Below, piece by piece: positions 1 through 12,375 of a DNA stretch of 64,000 nt (position 1 is its first letter; every line of letters starts with the position of its first letter). The position numbers and the translations under genes were made by a program. Origin of the DNA: Ustulina deusta (Eukaryota > Ascomycota > Sordariomycetes > Xylariales > Xylariaceae); the NCBI GenBank assembly GCA_023159155.1, contig JAJNNX010000042.1:310001-374000 (forward strand), read 5' to 3'. A model generated the notes under the pieces. The model worked only from the letters and a program-made list of their open reading frames with translations, was not told the origin of the DNA and did not search any database.

Positions 1-2809
1 GCTTAGTATGCTTTAATAGGCATTGCATAGTACTAAATGTTTATAATTTTTGCTTAGTTTTAAAATTCTTTAGATAAAAAGTTTGTATTTAGGTTATATA
101 TAATATAGTTAGAAAGTTTTTAATATATGTTAATTTAATATTTATATAGCGTTTTTTAAATATTTTGTATAAATATTAATTTAAAAAAAGTTACTGCTTA
201 AAAAAATATAGTAGTATTAATAATATAAAAAACTTGCTTATTATTTATTTATATAGCATTAATTATAACTTTGTAATTAAAATTAAAATTATTTTTAATT
301 AAAAACTTAAATTGTTGAAGTGCTAAGTTATATAATTAATAATAATAATAGAATTTTTAGATTTTTTTTAAAGTTAAATAGTTAATATTATATCTTATAT
401 AACTAAGCATTATATATAGTTTGTTTATATAAAAGTATTTAAATTAGCAGTATAACTATTATAGTTCTGTTTTAGTAAAATATAGTTTAGCTTTATATAG
501 ACTTATATTAAAAAATAGGTATTTTTATTTATATATAACAAAAATAGTCTTTTTGTTTTTTTATATAATAATATCTTTTATATTATTAAAGTATGTTTAT
601 AGGCGGTCTGTATTTTTTAGTAAAAAAAAAAACAGTGTTGGGCTATTTAGAATATAATATATTGTTATACTAAAAGAATTATTTATTTATATAGTGCTTA
701 TAGCAGTGATTGTATTACTGCTGCTAAACCTGATATTTGTGCTGTCCGGGGTCTAGTCTACTTTTATATAAAGGTAAAATCTAAAATAGGCTTCTAATTA
801 TACTTTTTCTACTATTAAATAGTTCGAAGCGCCTATATCCTAGAGTTTGTTTTGGTATTCTATATAATACTAGTTGCTAAAAGTAAACTAGTCGGACAAT
901 ATATCTGTTTTGTAGTTCTAAATATTTTTTTTAGTTATATAGTAAATAAAAGCGTTATTTATAAAAAATTAGGTTAATTAATTCCCAAATTTTTTTTTAA
1001 TATTCCTATTGCTTTTGTCCAGTTTTAAATATTTTTTAAAGTTTATAATGTATGCTAAAAATTTTTTAAGTATAAGTTTTGTTTTATTAATTATTTTATA
1101 TAAGTTAAAATATTAGTTTTTTATATAGGCTTATTTTTAAAAAGTATGTTTTATTAATTAGTATTTTTTTTTATAGCATATAAAATATTTCTTGTTTATA
1201 TAATAGCTTTAAGTGTTCTAATCTTTTAGGTTATAGCGCTTTATATCTAGTTTGCTTAAAAATTTAAAAGATTTGTATTATTAGCCTTTTATATAATTGC
1301 TTTAGTTATATTTCCGGTCTATAAAGTAAGCATTATTATCTTTTTATATAAAGCTTTTTAATATGTTATTAGTTGTTATTCGGATATATGCTTAGAGGTC
1401 CAAAAAAAAACTTTTGTTTATTAGTTTTTAAAATATAAAAGTTATAGCTAGTTCTAGTACTTTTTAATATATTTATATAATAATTATACTAAGTTAGATT
1501 TCTTTTTAATAATTTATACTAAATATTTGTTATATTTTTATAAGCTTATTAATTATAAGCTTTAGTACTTTGTATAGTACTAAATCTAGGTTTTTTTTAT
1601 TTATTTATATAAAAGTAATTATAGTTTAGTTAGCTTAGTATTAGTTATAATTTATATTAGTATTAAAATAAGCATTTATTATATAATAGATCTTATTTTA
1701 AGTTTTTTTAAGTTTAATTTAGTAAATATAAAAATCTTTTATATAACTTTTAAAAATTATTAGAAATATTATATAGTATTAATTTTTTATAATATTAAGT
1801 TTTTAATAAATATTTATAAATAAATATGCTTTGTTATAGAATAAGTTATATAATTAGCTTATATAGTTTTTTTTTTTTTTATATTTTCTAAAAAATCGCA
1901 TATTTTTTAAAAAAAATTATCCTGTTTTATATATTTTTTATAAGGGGTAAATCTAAAAAAAGGTTGTTTAATATAAGGTTTAATATTATATAAAAGTATG
2001 CTTGTTATATAAGGGTCTAAAGGGGGTTATAAATAATAAAGTATTTGTATACTAGTTAAAAGTTTGGCTTATAGCCTGCCTTTGTTATATAACTATATAT
2101 AGGTTTAGGAGTATTCTAAAATTCAATAATAGGTTATATAAATAGGGCAGTGTAGTGCTTGGGGGTCTAGAATTGTATGTTTTAAATAAGTTCAGGCTAT
2201 ATAAGTTCTAGTTGTTTAATTAGCAGTTCTAGTTTGGTTTATATAATAAGCTAAAGGGTTAATATAAGCCGGGGTATAAAAGTAGGCTAAAGAGTAGGTT
2301 GAAATTGTTAACTTAGTATAAAAAAAATTAAAAGTTATTATATAATAAGTAGTAAAATAGGTTAAATAATTAAAAGTTTAGGGGAACTTTTAGTTAGTTC
2401 AAATTTATTTTATATAATTTAAACAAAGTTTTTTATATATACGCCTAGGTCTATTTATAGTTATACTTCTTTATATATAATAATATTATAAAGTTTTATA
2501 TAAATGTTTATATAAAGTTTTTTAAAATATTTAAATATTTATTCTATAAAATCTTTTTTATATATTTTTTAAAATATTTGTTTGTTATTAATTATATAAT
2601 TATATTTTTTGATCTAATAAGCTATATATATATTAAATATTAGTTTTATTGTATTATTTAGATTAATAGGTTTATTTTAATATTAAAAATTAAATATTTT
2701 TTATATATTTTTTAAACTAACACTAAGTTTTTATACAATCTTTTTATATATAAATTATAAATATACTTTAGTAATTTTTTATATATTATATAATATGTTG
2801 AATGCTATA

Positions 2810-2811
<2 letters not shown>

Positions 2812-2843
<32 letters not shown>
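2812..2843. repeat. Homopolymer A tract (32 A)
   Basis: An uninterrupted run of about 32 adenines inside A1. The corresponding place in A2 (about 22991-23009) has a shorter T run, so the tract has expanded or contracted since the copies separated. Confidence 0.9.
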
Positions 2844-2847
<4 letters not shown>

Positions 2848-3203
2848 TCTAGTTATTATATAATAATATAATTAAAAGTAGCATAATTATGTACTATTTT
2901 TGTTTTTTTTATATAATATTTTTAATATTTTTTATAAAAAGTTAATACTTATATATTAAAAATTAAATGTTTATTATTTTTTTTATAATAATTAAATATA
3001 TTTAAATATTTTATAATATAAAATATTTGCTTTATTTTATATAATACTACTAATACTTTTTTATAAAAAAATAGTATTATATAATAAAAATTTCAAAATA
3101 TAATATAAAAACTTATTTATATAGGTTTAATTTTATTATTATTTTTATTAATTTATAATATTTTTTTATAATATTTTTAAATATTTTTATAACTATTAAT
3201 TAA

Positions 3204-3505
3204 TATTAAATAGGCTATATATAATATATTATATATAAAAACAAATAATGCATATAAATAAAATATAATATAATATATTATATTATTTATAAAAAAAAAA
3301 AAAAAAAAGAATGTTTATACAAAGCATAAATCTTTTATATCTATATCAGAGCTTATGCTATTATACGAGCTAATATAACAAAAGGGAAGTAAGGTCCCCT
3401 TTGTTTGGCCGAAGTCCGGCTAACATCTGTACAAAAGCTAAGCATGAACTTGCACTCCGTGCAAGTTGTATAATAAGGTTGTAACCAATGCTAGTTATTC
3501 TAACA
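3204..3505 (-). repeat. 5' LTR of A1 (302 bp)
   Basis: Read on the minus strand it starts TGTTAGAATAACTAGC and ends GCCTATTTAATA, a mutated form of the TG...CA ends kept better in the A2 3' LTR (36219-36518). It keeps an unusually GC-rich core around 3380-3470, including the near-perfect hairpin 3447-3467 (arms AACTTGCAC and GTGCAAGTT around TCC), and a polyA run at 3291-3308. Confidence 0.85.
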
Positions 3506-3899
3506 CTAACTATTATAAAGTTATTTTTATTTTTAAATTATAATATATAGTACTATATAAAAAATAAGTATAATAAAAGTTTATTAGTAGTTTAGTAGTA
3601 TTTAAAAAAAAATTATAGTTAAATTATATAAGTTTAAAGATTTTAAACGTTATATCTAGGCGTATTATTATTATAATATATAAGATTAATTTTATTTTTT
3701 ATTAGTAGTACTTAATATTAGCAAATATAAAAATCTTTTTATATAAAAAAAGCTTTTAAGTTTTTATTAAAGTAGTTATATAAGCTATAGCTATAATATT
3801 TTATAGTTTAGCGATCTTTTTAATATAGGAAGCTTATAAGAGCTAGAAAAAGCTTTTTTTTTTATTTTTAATTATTTTAACGCTTAAGAACTATTATAG

Positions 3900-4210
3900 G
3901 TCTTTACCTTTAGTAAAATTATAATATATTTTAAATATAACAATTGTTTTATTTATAGTTTTTTAGTTTTTTTGTTTATATATTATAACTATATTATTAA
4001 TATATATAAATAAAAATATACTTTTTAAAAAGTAATAGCAAAGTTTATAAAATATTAGCTTAAAGCTTATTTTTTGTAGTAATTTGGTAAGCTTTTTTTG
4101 CTCTAGCAAAAAAAACTTTTAAAGTTTATATAGGGCTTATAATAGCTTAACCACTATATTTAGCTTTTAGTGGCCTAGAAGTATATATATATAGATTTTT
4201 TATTTAATTT
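3900..4210 (-). pseudogene. Copia reverse transcriptase remnant (element B)
   Basis: On the minus strand, a frame with stops reads a copia RT core. An ALYxL segment resembling the copia ALYGL(K/R)xSPLLW motif is followed about 45 codons later by FIYINNIVI. That is the RIP-mutated form (GAT to AAT, GTA to ATA) of the catalytic YVDDIV box, at about 3985-4010. In live elements this polymerase copies the element RNA into DNA within the virus-like particle. Here it is a fossil. Confidence 0.7.
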
Positions 4211-4649
4211 AGTGTTTATAAAAGTATTTATAATATTATATTACTTAAGTTCTAGGTCAAACTTAGTAGTAATAGTTATTAATATTTTAAAAAATCTTTT
4301 TATTAGTATACTAATATAAGTATTCTTTTAGTTATTGTTTAATTGCTAATTTTTTTATACTATTAAAGAAGCTTTGCATTTTTTATAATATTTATATTTA
4401 TTAAACTTATAAATATAAACCTATATATAATCCAAAATAATCTTTTTTTATAAAAAACTTTTAGGTACTTTTTCTTAAGTGCTTATTTTTTTATAGCTTT
4501 ATAAATAAATAAGTTCTGCTTATTTAAAGTGATTTTTTAGCAAATAATTTATAAGATCTTTATGCTATTTTAGTAGTTATAATAGATCTTATTAGTATAT
4601 ATTTTTTTTTTAGTTTAAAAAAGTTTATAATTAAGTTTTTGAATAGCTA

Positions 4650-5165
4650 GTATCTAGCTTAAGGGCTTTTTTTTTTTTATTAGTAAAGCTTTTAATAAAA
4701 TTTATTAGTTATAATTAGTTATATAGTAACTAATGAGCTTTTTTAAAGGCTTTTTTATTATTATTAATAAAGCTTTTAATAAGATTTAGCAGCTATAATT
4801 AGATATATAATAAATAATAAGCTTTTTTAAAGGCTTTTTTTTTTTACTAGTAGAGCTTTTAATAAAATTTAATAACTATAATTAGTTATATAGTAGTTAA
4901 TAAGCTTTTTTAGGGGCTTTTTTTTTTTATTAATAAAGCTTTTAATAAGATTTAGCAGTTATAATTAGGTATATAATAAATAATAAGCTTTTTTAGGGGC
5001 CTTTTTTTTTTTATTAATAAAATTTTTAATAAAATTTAGTAGCTATAATTAGTTATATAATAATTAATAAGCTTTTTTAAAAGCTTTTTTTTTTTATTAA
5101 TAGAGCTTTTAATAAAATTTAATAGTTATAATTAGTTATAATAAATTTTTAAAAAGCTTTTTAGT
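4650..5165. repeat. 84-bp tandem repeat (about 6 units) in element B
   Basis: The phrase GCTTTTTTAAAGGC or its variant AGGGGC recurs at 4657, 4737, 4821, 4904, 4987 and 5071, a period of 80-84 bp. Each unit also carries TTTAATAA(A/G)ATTTA and ATAATTAG(T/A)TATATA. 84 bp equals 28 codons, and on the minus strand the units fall in the copia linker between integrase and RT. The array therefore probably encoded a repeated peptide spacer before mutation. Confidence 0.85.
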
Positions 5166-5587
5166 AGTTTAGCTTTTTTATTTTTGGTTATTGATTTGCT
5201 ATTAATAGTTATTGCTTTTTATAATTTAGCTATATTAAAGCTGGCTGCCTAGTAGGCTATAGTTGGAATATTAGGGGTTAATTTAGTAGGAGCTTAGTAT
5301 TAATTATTAAAAAGCTTTTTGTTTAGGCTTAAATCTAGCAATTTAGCTTGCAGCATTGCTAAATATAGTAAGGCAGCTTTTGGACTTTATAGTAGTGTTA
5401 GTAATCTAAAAACAAATTATAAATCGGTATAAAAATAGGAGCCCTAATAAGGAGTTTTTGCTTTTTTTTTTATAGGTTTATTTTTATTAGAATTTTTTTT
5501 GGACTTGGGTTTATTAATATTTTTAGTATTACTTTTTAAAAATTAGCTAATAAGTTTATTATTTTTTTATTTATTAGCTATAACGTA

Positions 5588-7436
5588 GGACACAAGCTAA
5601 TTACTAACACAAGTCAATTGCCAACTTTTTCGCACTTTCGTACGCTCTCTTTTTAATTACTATTTTTATAACCAATAATAATAGCACTTTTTTAAAACAA
5701 AACAGACTTGCAGCTTATATTAAAAGCTCTTAATCGCAACAAAAAATTAATTGTTAATTGTATAGCACAAATTTACAATATTTTTTATATAACCTTTTAT
5801 AATTAGCGCACCAGCAAACAAACCTAATAAATATTTATTATATAATATTAAAAATTAACTAAACTTAAAAAAAATATTATTATATAATATATTATAGACT
5901 TAATTTTGCGATTTTTTCTGTTTTAAATAAATAGTATTAAAAATATAGCTAATCAACTATTATATAAACATAATACGCCTAAAATTAGCGTTAACTAGGC
6001 TTTAAACTTTATATAATAATATTTTATGCTTAAAATATATTTTAATTAAAAAATTAATTATTAATAAATCTTTTGCAAAAATCCTATTATATATAACAAA
6101 TAGTTTAAGCTTATATAAAATATAATAACTAAATATAATATTTTAAAAAAAATATTTATAATTTTAACAAAATAAGCTTTATAATAGGCCAAATCTTGTC
6201 TAAAATAATTATAACAATATTTAATTAGCACAAATAACTAAAAGCTATTTAGTTAGGCAATTATAAATAGTTAACTATTATTTAAAATATTAGTTTATAT
6301 AGCTATATAGTTCTGCTATATATTATTTTAGTAAATAAAACTTATTTTTTATCCTAGTATACTAATAACTAATTATTATATAACTAAAAAATTATAATTA
6401 TAAAAAATAGCTAAACAATAAATAAACAAAATCTAGATTAGATTAATTATTTTAATTTATATATAGCTAATTATATAAAAAGTATTTATTACCTATTAAT
6501 TCTTAATAGCTATAAAAACTATTATTTAACTAATTTTAAACTATATTATAAAAACTATAATATTATTACTTTTTATATACCTGCTTATTTATTGCACTAA
6601 TTTTAATTTTTTAATATTAGTTATTTTAGCTTATTAAAACATTTATATATAAAAAAAATTAATAATTTAATATAAATATATATTATTTATATTACTAAAA
6701 AAAAAGTTTTTATTATATTTTATAAAACATATAAAACTTTTATAATAAAATCTAACATTTAAAAAAGTTTTAAAAGCACTAGATTAGTACTATACAATCT
6801 AAAATATATATTTTCCTAGCTCAAAGTCTAATTACTAACCAAAACACTTCCCAGATTATCTAACAGACCTTTAGTTCTTTAGTAATCAAAAACTCCGTAC
6901 AACATAACTAATATATAATTATAAACTAAATATATTAAAAATAAAATTATATAATATTAAAGTAGCTTGCTAAATACTATTTTAAATATTATTAATTATA
7001 TTACAAAAAATATAACATTACTTATATATAAAATTATATTATTAAAAAAAAAAATTGCCAAACTTTATATAGCAAATAAAATATTTAGCTAATATTGCCG
7101 TATAAAAAAAAAACATATATAAAATAAAAAGTTACTTACTATATAAAAAAAACAAGATTTTAAAACCAAACAAGCTAGTAAAAAACAAATAATAAAAAAA
7201 GTGCAATAAAATAGTTGTTATATAAAAAGGGGTATATTATACATATAATAATATAGAATATATAACAAGCCCGGGTATAACTTGCGTACTTATTAAAATG
7301 CTATAGAAATATTTAGCAACAATATTTCCGATTAGATCTAATTAATTTTTTGTGTTATGGTTAAATTATTTGACTTGTATGTACGAAGGTACAAAAAAGT
7401 TGGCAATTGACTTGTGTTGGCAATTAGCTTGTGTCC
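5588..7436 (+). mobile_element. Fot1/pogo-type DNA transposon with 56-bp terminal inverted repeats
   Basis: The left end GGACACAAGCTAATTACTAA and the right end (reverse complement GGACACAAGCTAATTGCCAA) pair over 56 bp (5588-5643 and 7381-7436) with only a handful of mismatches. TA dinucleotides flank both ends (5586-5587 and 7437-7438), as expected of the Tc1/mariner superfamily. The length (1849 bp) fits fungal Fot1/Pot2-like elements. Each terminal repeat holds two tandem near-copies of ACAAGYNAATTGCCAAC, plausible transposase binding sites. It is inserted in element B. The inner sequence is RIP-degraded and the element is non-functional. Confidence 0.9.
5760..7335 (+). pseudogene. Degenerate Fot1/pogo DDE transposase
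   Basis: The transposase would cut and paste the element through its terminal repeats. The frame is full of stops, but two family landmarks read on the plus strand. Near 6545-6640 is a stretch like ITFYIPAYLLH followed by FNISYFSLLKHLY, which matches the family's (I/L)xxCLPPHSSHLLQPLDVxxFxPLKxxY with RIP changes. At about 7205-7330 the C-terminus reads CYIKRGILYIQ...NKPGYNLRTYQNA, a mutated CxxCxxxGHNxRTC-type zinc knuckle typical of Fot1-like proteins. The N-terminal DNA-binding part could not be read. Confidence 0.75.
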
Positions 7437-7449
7437 TATATTATTTTTT

Positions 7450-8650
7450 TTAAAATTAAAAGTATTTTAATAATTAATACTATTTATTAATGTTTTATAT
7501 GCTTTTAAAATTATTTTAAAAAGATTGTTTTTAAATTTATTTTTATTACTATTAAAGAATTTGTTTTTATTAAAAATTATGTTTTTTATTACTATAATTT
7601 TGTTTTTTTAAAAAAACTAGATATAATAAGTATTAATAAATTAGTAGCTTATTAAATAGTTTATTTAAGCGTTAAAGTTAAGCTTTTTATATTTCTATTT
7701 TTTAAGTTTAGTTTTAATAATTATAATAAATATTATATATTTAAATATTTTTAAGTAAGCTATATAAAATGTTTAATTATAACTAATAAACTTTTATAAG
7801 TTATTAAAATATAAATAGAATTTTTTATATAAAGCTTGCTAGCGATTGATTTGCTTAAATGTCTAGTTATATAAATATACTGCTATTCGAACTATTTTAG
7901 GCAAAAAAAAAACAAAGAACTTATAACTGTTATATATTAAGCTTGCCTAATATTTAATAATATTTCTTATTTTTTTAGCTATTTTATTAAAATTTTAAAT
8001 ATATAGTAGTAAGATTTTAAAGTTTATTTTATAAGCTTGTTTTATAGCTATTACTAAATATATAGTTTTTTAATTACTACTAGTAATTTTATTATTATAT
8101 TTTATAACTTTTATTTTAGTATTATAGTATATTTAAATATATTAAATATAATATTTAAAAACTTTTTAAACAATACTAGTATGCTTATTATTAGTATAAT
8201 AGTTTTAGGTATAGCTTAAGTATTAATTAATTATTAATATAATATGCTATAAGTGCTTATTTTTATTAAAAGCGTTAAATTTATAAAAATTAATAGTTAA
8301 TTAAGTATTAGCTTTTATAATTTTTAAGCGAACGTTTTATATTATTTTATAGCAAGCTTTAGATTTATTATATATTATATAGTTTATAGTTTAGATCTTG
8401 TTATTAGGGTATAAAATAATTGCTGCTTTTTTTATATAGTTAAATAATTGTTTTAAAAGTTTAGGGCTTATATATTTTAGATGTTAGTGCTAGCTATAAA
8501 AGCTAGCTTGAGATCTAGAACGTTTTGTATAAAAGTTTAGCAAGTTTTTTTATATATAGAACGCCTGTTTAGTTAGATGTTCTAGAAAGTATTCTATAAT
8601 ATATTAGCTATATATTTAGGTTAAAGAATATAAAGGCTTTTTTTATTAGT
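7450..8650 (-). pseudogene. Copia integrase remnant (element B)
   Basis: The minus-strand reading near 7500-7830 gives NLxKFISYNxTFYIAYLK, then NFNAxINYLISYQFINTYYI and NKIIVIKNIIFNKNKFF. These line up with the end of copia integrases (DLSHLR.FGC.AYV..., K...IGYLVGY.STNIYRIW, NKVI..RDVIF.E.KFF) once T/C and A/G are treated as equal. The catalytic core would lie at 7.9-8.6 kb but is too eroded to mark D,D,E residues. It is separated from its own linker by the Fot1-like insertion. Confidence 0.7.
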
Positions 8651-8659
8651 ATTTTAAAA

Positions 8660-10327
8660 GATTGGACTTAGGTTTATTATTCTAGTATATGTTTATTTGG
8701 TTTAAAATTTGCAAAAAAACTAGGTTAGTAGCTATATTTAAGCAAAAAGCAATATTATATAGCTAATATATAACTATGCTTTTTAGGCCCCAAGCTTTAA
8801 TGTTAATTTTGCTATAGCTATATATATTGATTGTATTATTTTTTGTTAATATTATATTATTTAAGTTAATATTTTTTAAATATATAAAATAATATATTTA
8901 ATTAAATATATAAATAATTAATCTAGAGTTTATTATAGTTAAATTATATAATTTATATGTTTTAGCAAACTTTTGGTTAATAGTAAACAAGCTTGTTATT
9001 TTTGCTATAAGGGGCTTTAGGAGTTAATTACTCTAAAGGTTATTTTTTAGAACTTCGAATTTTACTTTTTTTTTTTTTATTGCTTTTGTGCTTTTTTTAC
9101 TGCTTATTTAATACTTTTTTTATTTGCTATATATATTTTAGCTACTTTATTAATATTTTAATTAAATTTTTAGCTTTTTAGTTAGAGCTTTATAAATATA
9201 AGCTAATAGTTTGATATATAGTAATAACTATAGTATATAATATAGTTCTTTATGTTTAGGTTCTTTTTTTTGGCTTTAGTCCTTATATTAGCGCAGGGGC
9301 GCTTAGTAGAAGTATTTCTTGAGCTTTTTTTTTAATTGTTTTAGTAGTTTTTATAATTATTATTGGTTTGGTATTATTAGTAGCTTTTGTAGTTTTAATA
9401 ATTTTGTGTAGGGTAATTTTTTTTTTGATTATTTATAGGATTGTTTGAGTTGTTTTAGTTATTAGGGGGTTTAAAAGTATTAAAAGCATTTCTTTTAATA
9501 ATTTTTTTAGAAATATAAGTCATATTTAGGATTATAGCTTTTTAGTATAGTTTGGTAGCAATAGTCTAGTATTATAAAGTATTGTTTATAATAATATTAT
9601 AATAAATATTTCGAAAAAAAATAACTTAAGCTAAATAAGTATTTTGTAAAGCTTTTTCTAAATTAGTAATAAGCTTAAACAAGTTTATTGTTTTAATGCT
9701 TTTTAAATAAGCTTTAAAAACTTTGCTAAGCTACTTATCTGTTTATTTCATTAGGTTTTTAATAGGTTTTCTAGCTATAAAATTAATAAAAGCTTTATAT
9801 TCCAACTTATACCTAAACTTTAAAGCATATTAAGATATATTTCTAAGTTTTTTAAAGTTATTATATTATTTATTAATTATTTAGTTAGCTTTTATTTATA
9901 TTAAGCAGTAATTCGAATAGACCGTTTTATACATTTATTCGGCAAGTTTAGTAAGCTAAGTTTAATAGTTAATATAATACTTAAAAGCAGTTTTATAGTA
10001 CTATTTAGTGTTTTAATATAACGCTTTTCTAGTAATTATTAGTTTTATATATATTATAGTATTAAAATTAGCAGTTCTAGTAAAAAAGAAATTGTTTATT
10101 TGTAGTACGCTTAATAGCTTAGGCTATAAAGCTTGCTTTTTTTTTAGAACTATATATTTCTAGAAGTTGTAGTTGTAAGCGCTAATAATAAAGTTTTTTT
10201 CTTATAGCAGAAAATCTTTTAAAAAATTAAATATAATAATATATTGTTTAAATATAATAGCAATTTTTATATATTTTTAGCTAAAGATCGTTTATAGTAA
10301 AGTATAAAAATTAATAAAATTTTTAAT
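8660..10327 (-). other. Element B 5' interior: eroded gag/protease region
   Basis: By position (between the 5' LTR and integrase of a minus-strand copia element) this should hold the primer-binding site, gag and protease. No frame longer than a few dozen codons survives and no zinc knuckle or DSGA-type protease motif could be read. There is some extra GC at about 9240-9480. Confidence 0.4.
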
Positions 10328-10571
10328 TATTAGATTTAGTATTATAAAACGTACCGCATATATATTTTTAGATCGCCTTATCTCTTTTTTTGTTTAAAGG
10401 CCCTATTTTTTGCCTCGTGAGGTATTTATATATAAGCTCGCTAGTAAGTATGGCCTAGCCACACTCACTAAGCCACACTATTAAGCCATAGCACTTATAT
10501 AACCAAGTAATCCTGCCATCCATGCCTAATTAGCTCCCTTTGTAGCTACCAGCTATGTGCCAAATCCAACA
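10328..10571 (-). repeat. 5' LTR of element B (244 bp)
   Basis: Read on the minus strand it begins TGTTGGATTTGGCACATAGC and ends CTAAATCTAATA. The ends form the inverted pair TGTTGGATTT / AAATC(C>T)AA(C>T)A expected of an LTR. A TATA-box-like TTATATATAAATACC lies at about 10421-10437. It is far less mutated than its surroundings. The partner 3' LTR is outside the window, so the assignment rests on the terminal inverted repeat, the TATA box and the copia remnants downstream in the right order. Confidence 0.65.
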
Positions 10572-10709
10572 GAAATCTCTATCAAAACCAGGAGGCTGGG
10601 ATACTTATGATCTATATGCTATATATAAGACTCCTACATCTGCCACCTATTTGTATTATAACTTAGATTTCTAGATAATTAACAAGATTACTATGTACTT
10701 TTTTTAATA
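10572..10709 (+). repeat. End of the 5' LTR of element E (lightly mutated)
   Basis: This 138-bp segment matches about 60105-60244 base for base apart from C/T and G/A changes. Both copies end ATGTAC plus eleven bases (TTTTTTTAATA here, CTCTTCTGACA at the other end), so the LTR terminus is ...TGACA. A TATA-like CTATATATAAGA is at 10619-10630. Immediately after comes AGTTATAAGCCCGGATGC, a plausible primer-binding region. The left part of this LTR was displaced beyond the window by insertion of element B. Confidence 0.75.
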
Positions 10710-12375
10710 AGTTATAAGCCCGGATGCTTACTTTAATACACTTTATTTATTAAAGATTAAATTTTTTAAAACTAACAACTTATTAATTTTTAACTTTATA
10801 TATAATACATATTAAAATTCTAATTTTTTATTAAACAATAAAATGTTTTTTTTAAAATCTAAAAGCTAAAAACAAAAATTGTTCTATTAAATTAAAAGAT
10901 TAGACCTATAAATCTTTTAATTAAAACAAGGGCTAGAAAACCTTTTATAACTAGCTACTAAAAATTTTTTAATACTAACTTTTTTTTTTTAAATATTATT
11001 AAATCTAAAGCTAAAAAATTAATTAGTATTAAAAATTAAAATGTTTATAAATATTTAATATAACTTTTATAAAAAAAGCTAAATTTTTTTTTTTATATAT
11101 ATTGTTTTTTTAGTACTAAAATTTTCTTATATTTTACTACCGAACTATTAAGCTTGCCTGATTATTTTTTATTTTAAAAAAATTTAAATAATTTTAATAA
11201 TAATTTAAGCAGCAACTATATTAATAATTTGCTACTACCTAGCTCTAAATTTCTTATAGCTAAACATATTCCTATTTATTTTATACTTATGTTTTAACAA
11301 TATTTAGTTAAATAGTAATAGCTTATTAGATTTAATTTTTTTATTACAAACTTAAATAACTTAGTTTATTATTACTTATAATTAAACAACTAAAAAATAA
11401 CTTAATTATTATTTTATTTTAACTATTATTTTTAGTTCTAAAGCACTTTTTATTGTTTTAATAACTTATTATTATATTGTTTATTAATTTAAAAAATATT
11501 TTAATATTCTTATTAGTAATAATAGCAAAAACGCAAATATTTCTAGAACAGAATTAATATTTTTTAGTTTTTTTAAAACATAATTAATTTTTTTTGGCTT
11601 TTTAGACTTACTACCGAACTTTTTAAAAAATATTGTTTAGCAATACTTTAAAAAAACTTAAAAAAATATTTTTTTTAAATATTTTAAAATAATAATTAAA
11701 ATAAAGTTAAGATATAAAAAAAAAACTTGTAATAAACAGGTTTAGATAACTTCTATTTGATGGCCTTTAAATAATAATATTAATATAATAAAATAAAAAA
11801 AACAAAAAAAGTTTTATAATTTAAAAAAATAAATAGTTCAACCAACATAATATAATATATGCTACAATTTATAGCAGATTTTTAATAAACGCTTATTATT
11901 AAGTATAATTTATTACTAAAAATCTTTTTAATATATTAATACTTATTTAAATAAAACTTTTTATTATTTATAAACTTAAAAATAAAACTTAATTTGTTTA
12001 ATATTTTTAATAAAAAAAAACTACTTTAAAAACTATAAGAAAAATTATATAATTTATAGTAATATTTTAATAAATTTAAATAAATATAATAGAACTTAAT
12101 TTTACTTTAGTATAGTTATATTTATATATTATTTAAAATTTTATTAATAAATTTAGCCCTAAATTTGATTTTTTTTTTATTACTTAAGAACTAAGCATAA
12201 CTAAAATACTAGTTTATAATACTGCTAATTTTTTTTAAATAATATAAATAGCTATTACTTTAGAAAAAATAATTAATATTGCTATATAATTTAAACAAAG
12301 CTAAAAAAAAACAAATATTATAAAATATATTTTTAGTTATTAAAGCTAACTTATTTTTTTTTTAAATAATAAACA

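Larger units (their letters stand above)
1..3505 (-). mobile_element. Copia-type LTR retrotransposon copy A1, 5' part, runs off the left edge
   Basis: This is the 5' LTR plus about 3.2 kb of the interior of a retrotransposon lying on the minus strand. Its reverse complement matches 22387 to about 25850 (copy A2) along its whole length, allowing C/T and G/A differences, so the two are inverted copies. The copia assignment comes from A2, which keeps a gag-pre-integrase-like motif. A1 sits inside element B next to B's reverse transcriptase remnant. The base run CTAAC (3506-3510) should be its target duplication, with the partner left of the window. No open frame survives; the sequence is strongly AT-mutated in the RIP manner. 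Confidence 0.8.
3506..10571 (-). mobile_element. Copia retrotransposon B, interrupted by a Fot1-like element and by A1
   Basis: A degenerate Ty1/copia element on the minus strand. Its 5' LTR is 10328-10571. Going leftwards come a gag-like region (about 8.7-10.3 kb), an integrase (7.45-8.6 kb), a linker with tandem repeats (4.65-5.17 kb) and reverse transcriptase (about 3.9-4.2 kb). A Fot1/pogo-type transposon at 5588-7436 splits the integrase/linker part. A1 is inserted at 3505/3506 just past the RT core, so RNase H and the 3' LTR of B must lie left of the window. B itself landed inside the 5' LTR of element E; the right-hand target duplication should be GAAAT (10572-10576). All frames are broken. 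Confidence 0.75.

Noticed and set aside
10554..10673. Short open frame starting ATG TGC CAA ending TAG
   Set aside because: It crosses the junction between the B LTR and the E LTR and a copy at 60.1 kb is LTR sequence, so it is not a gene or an NLR exon.
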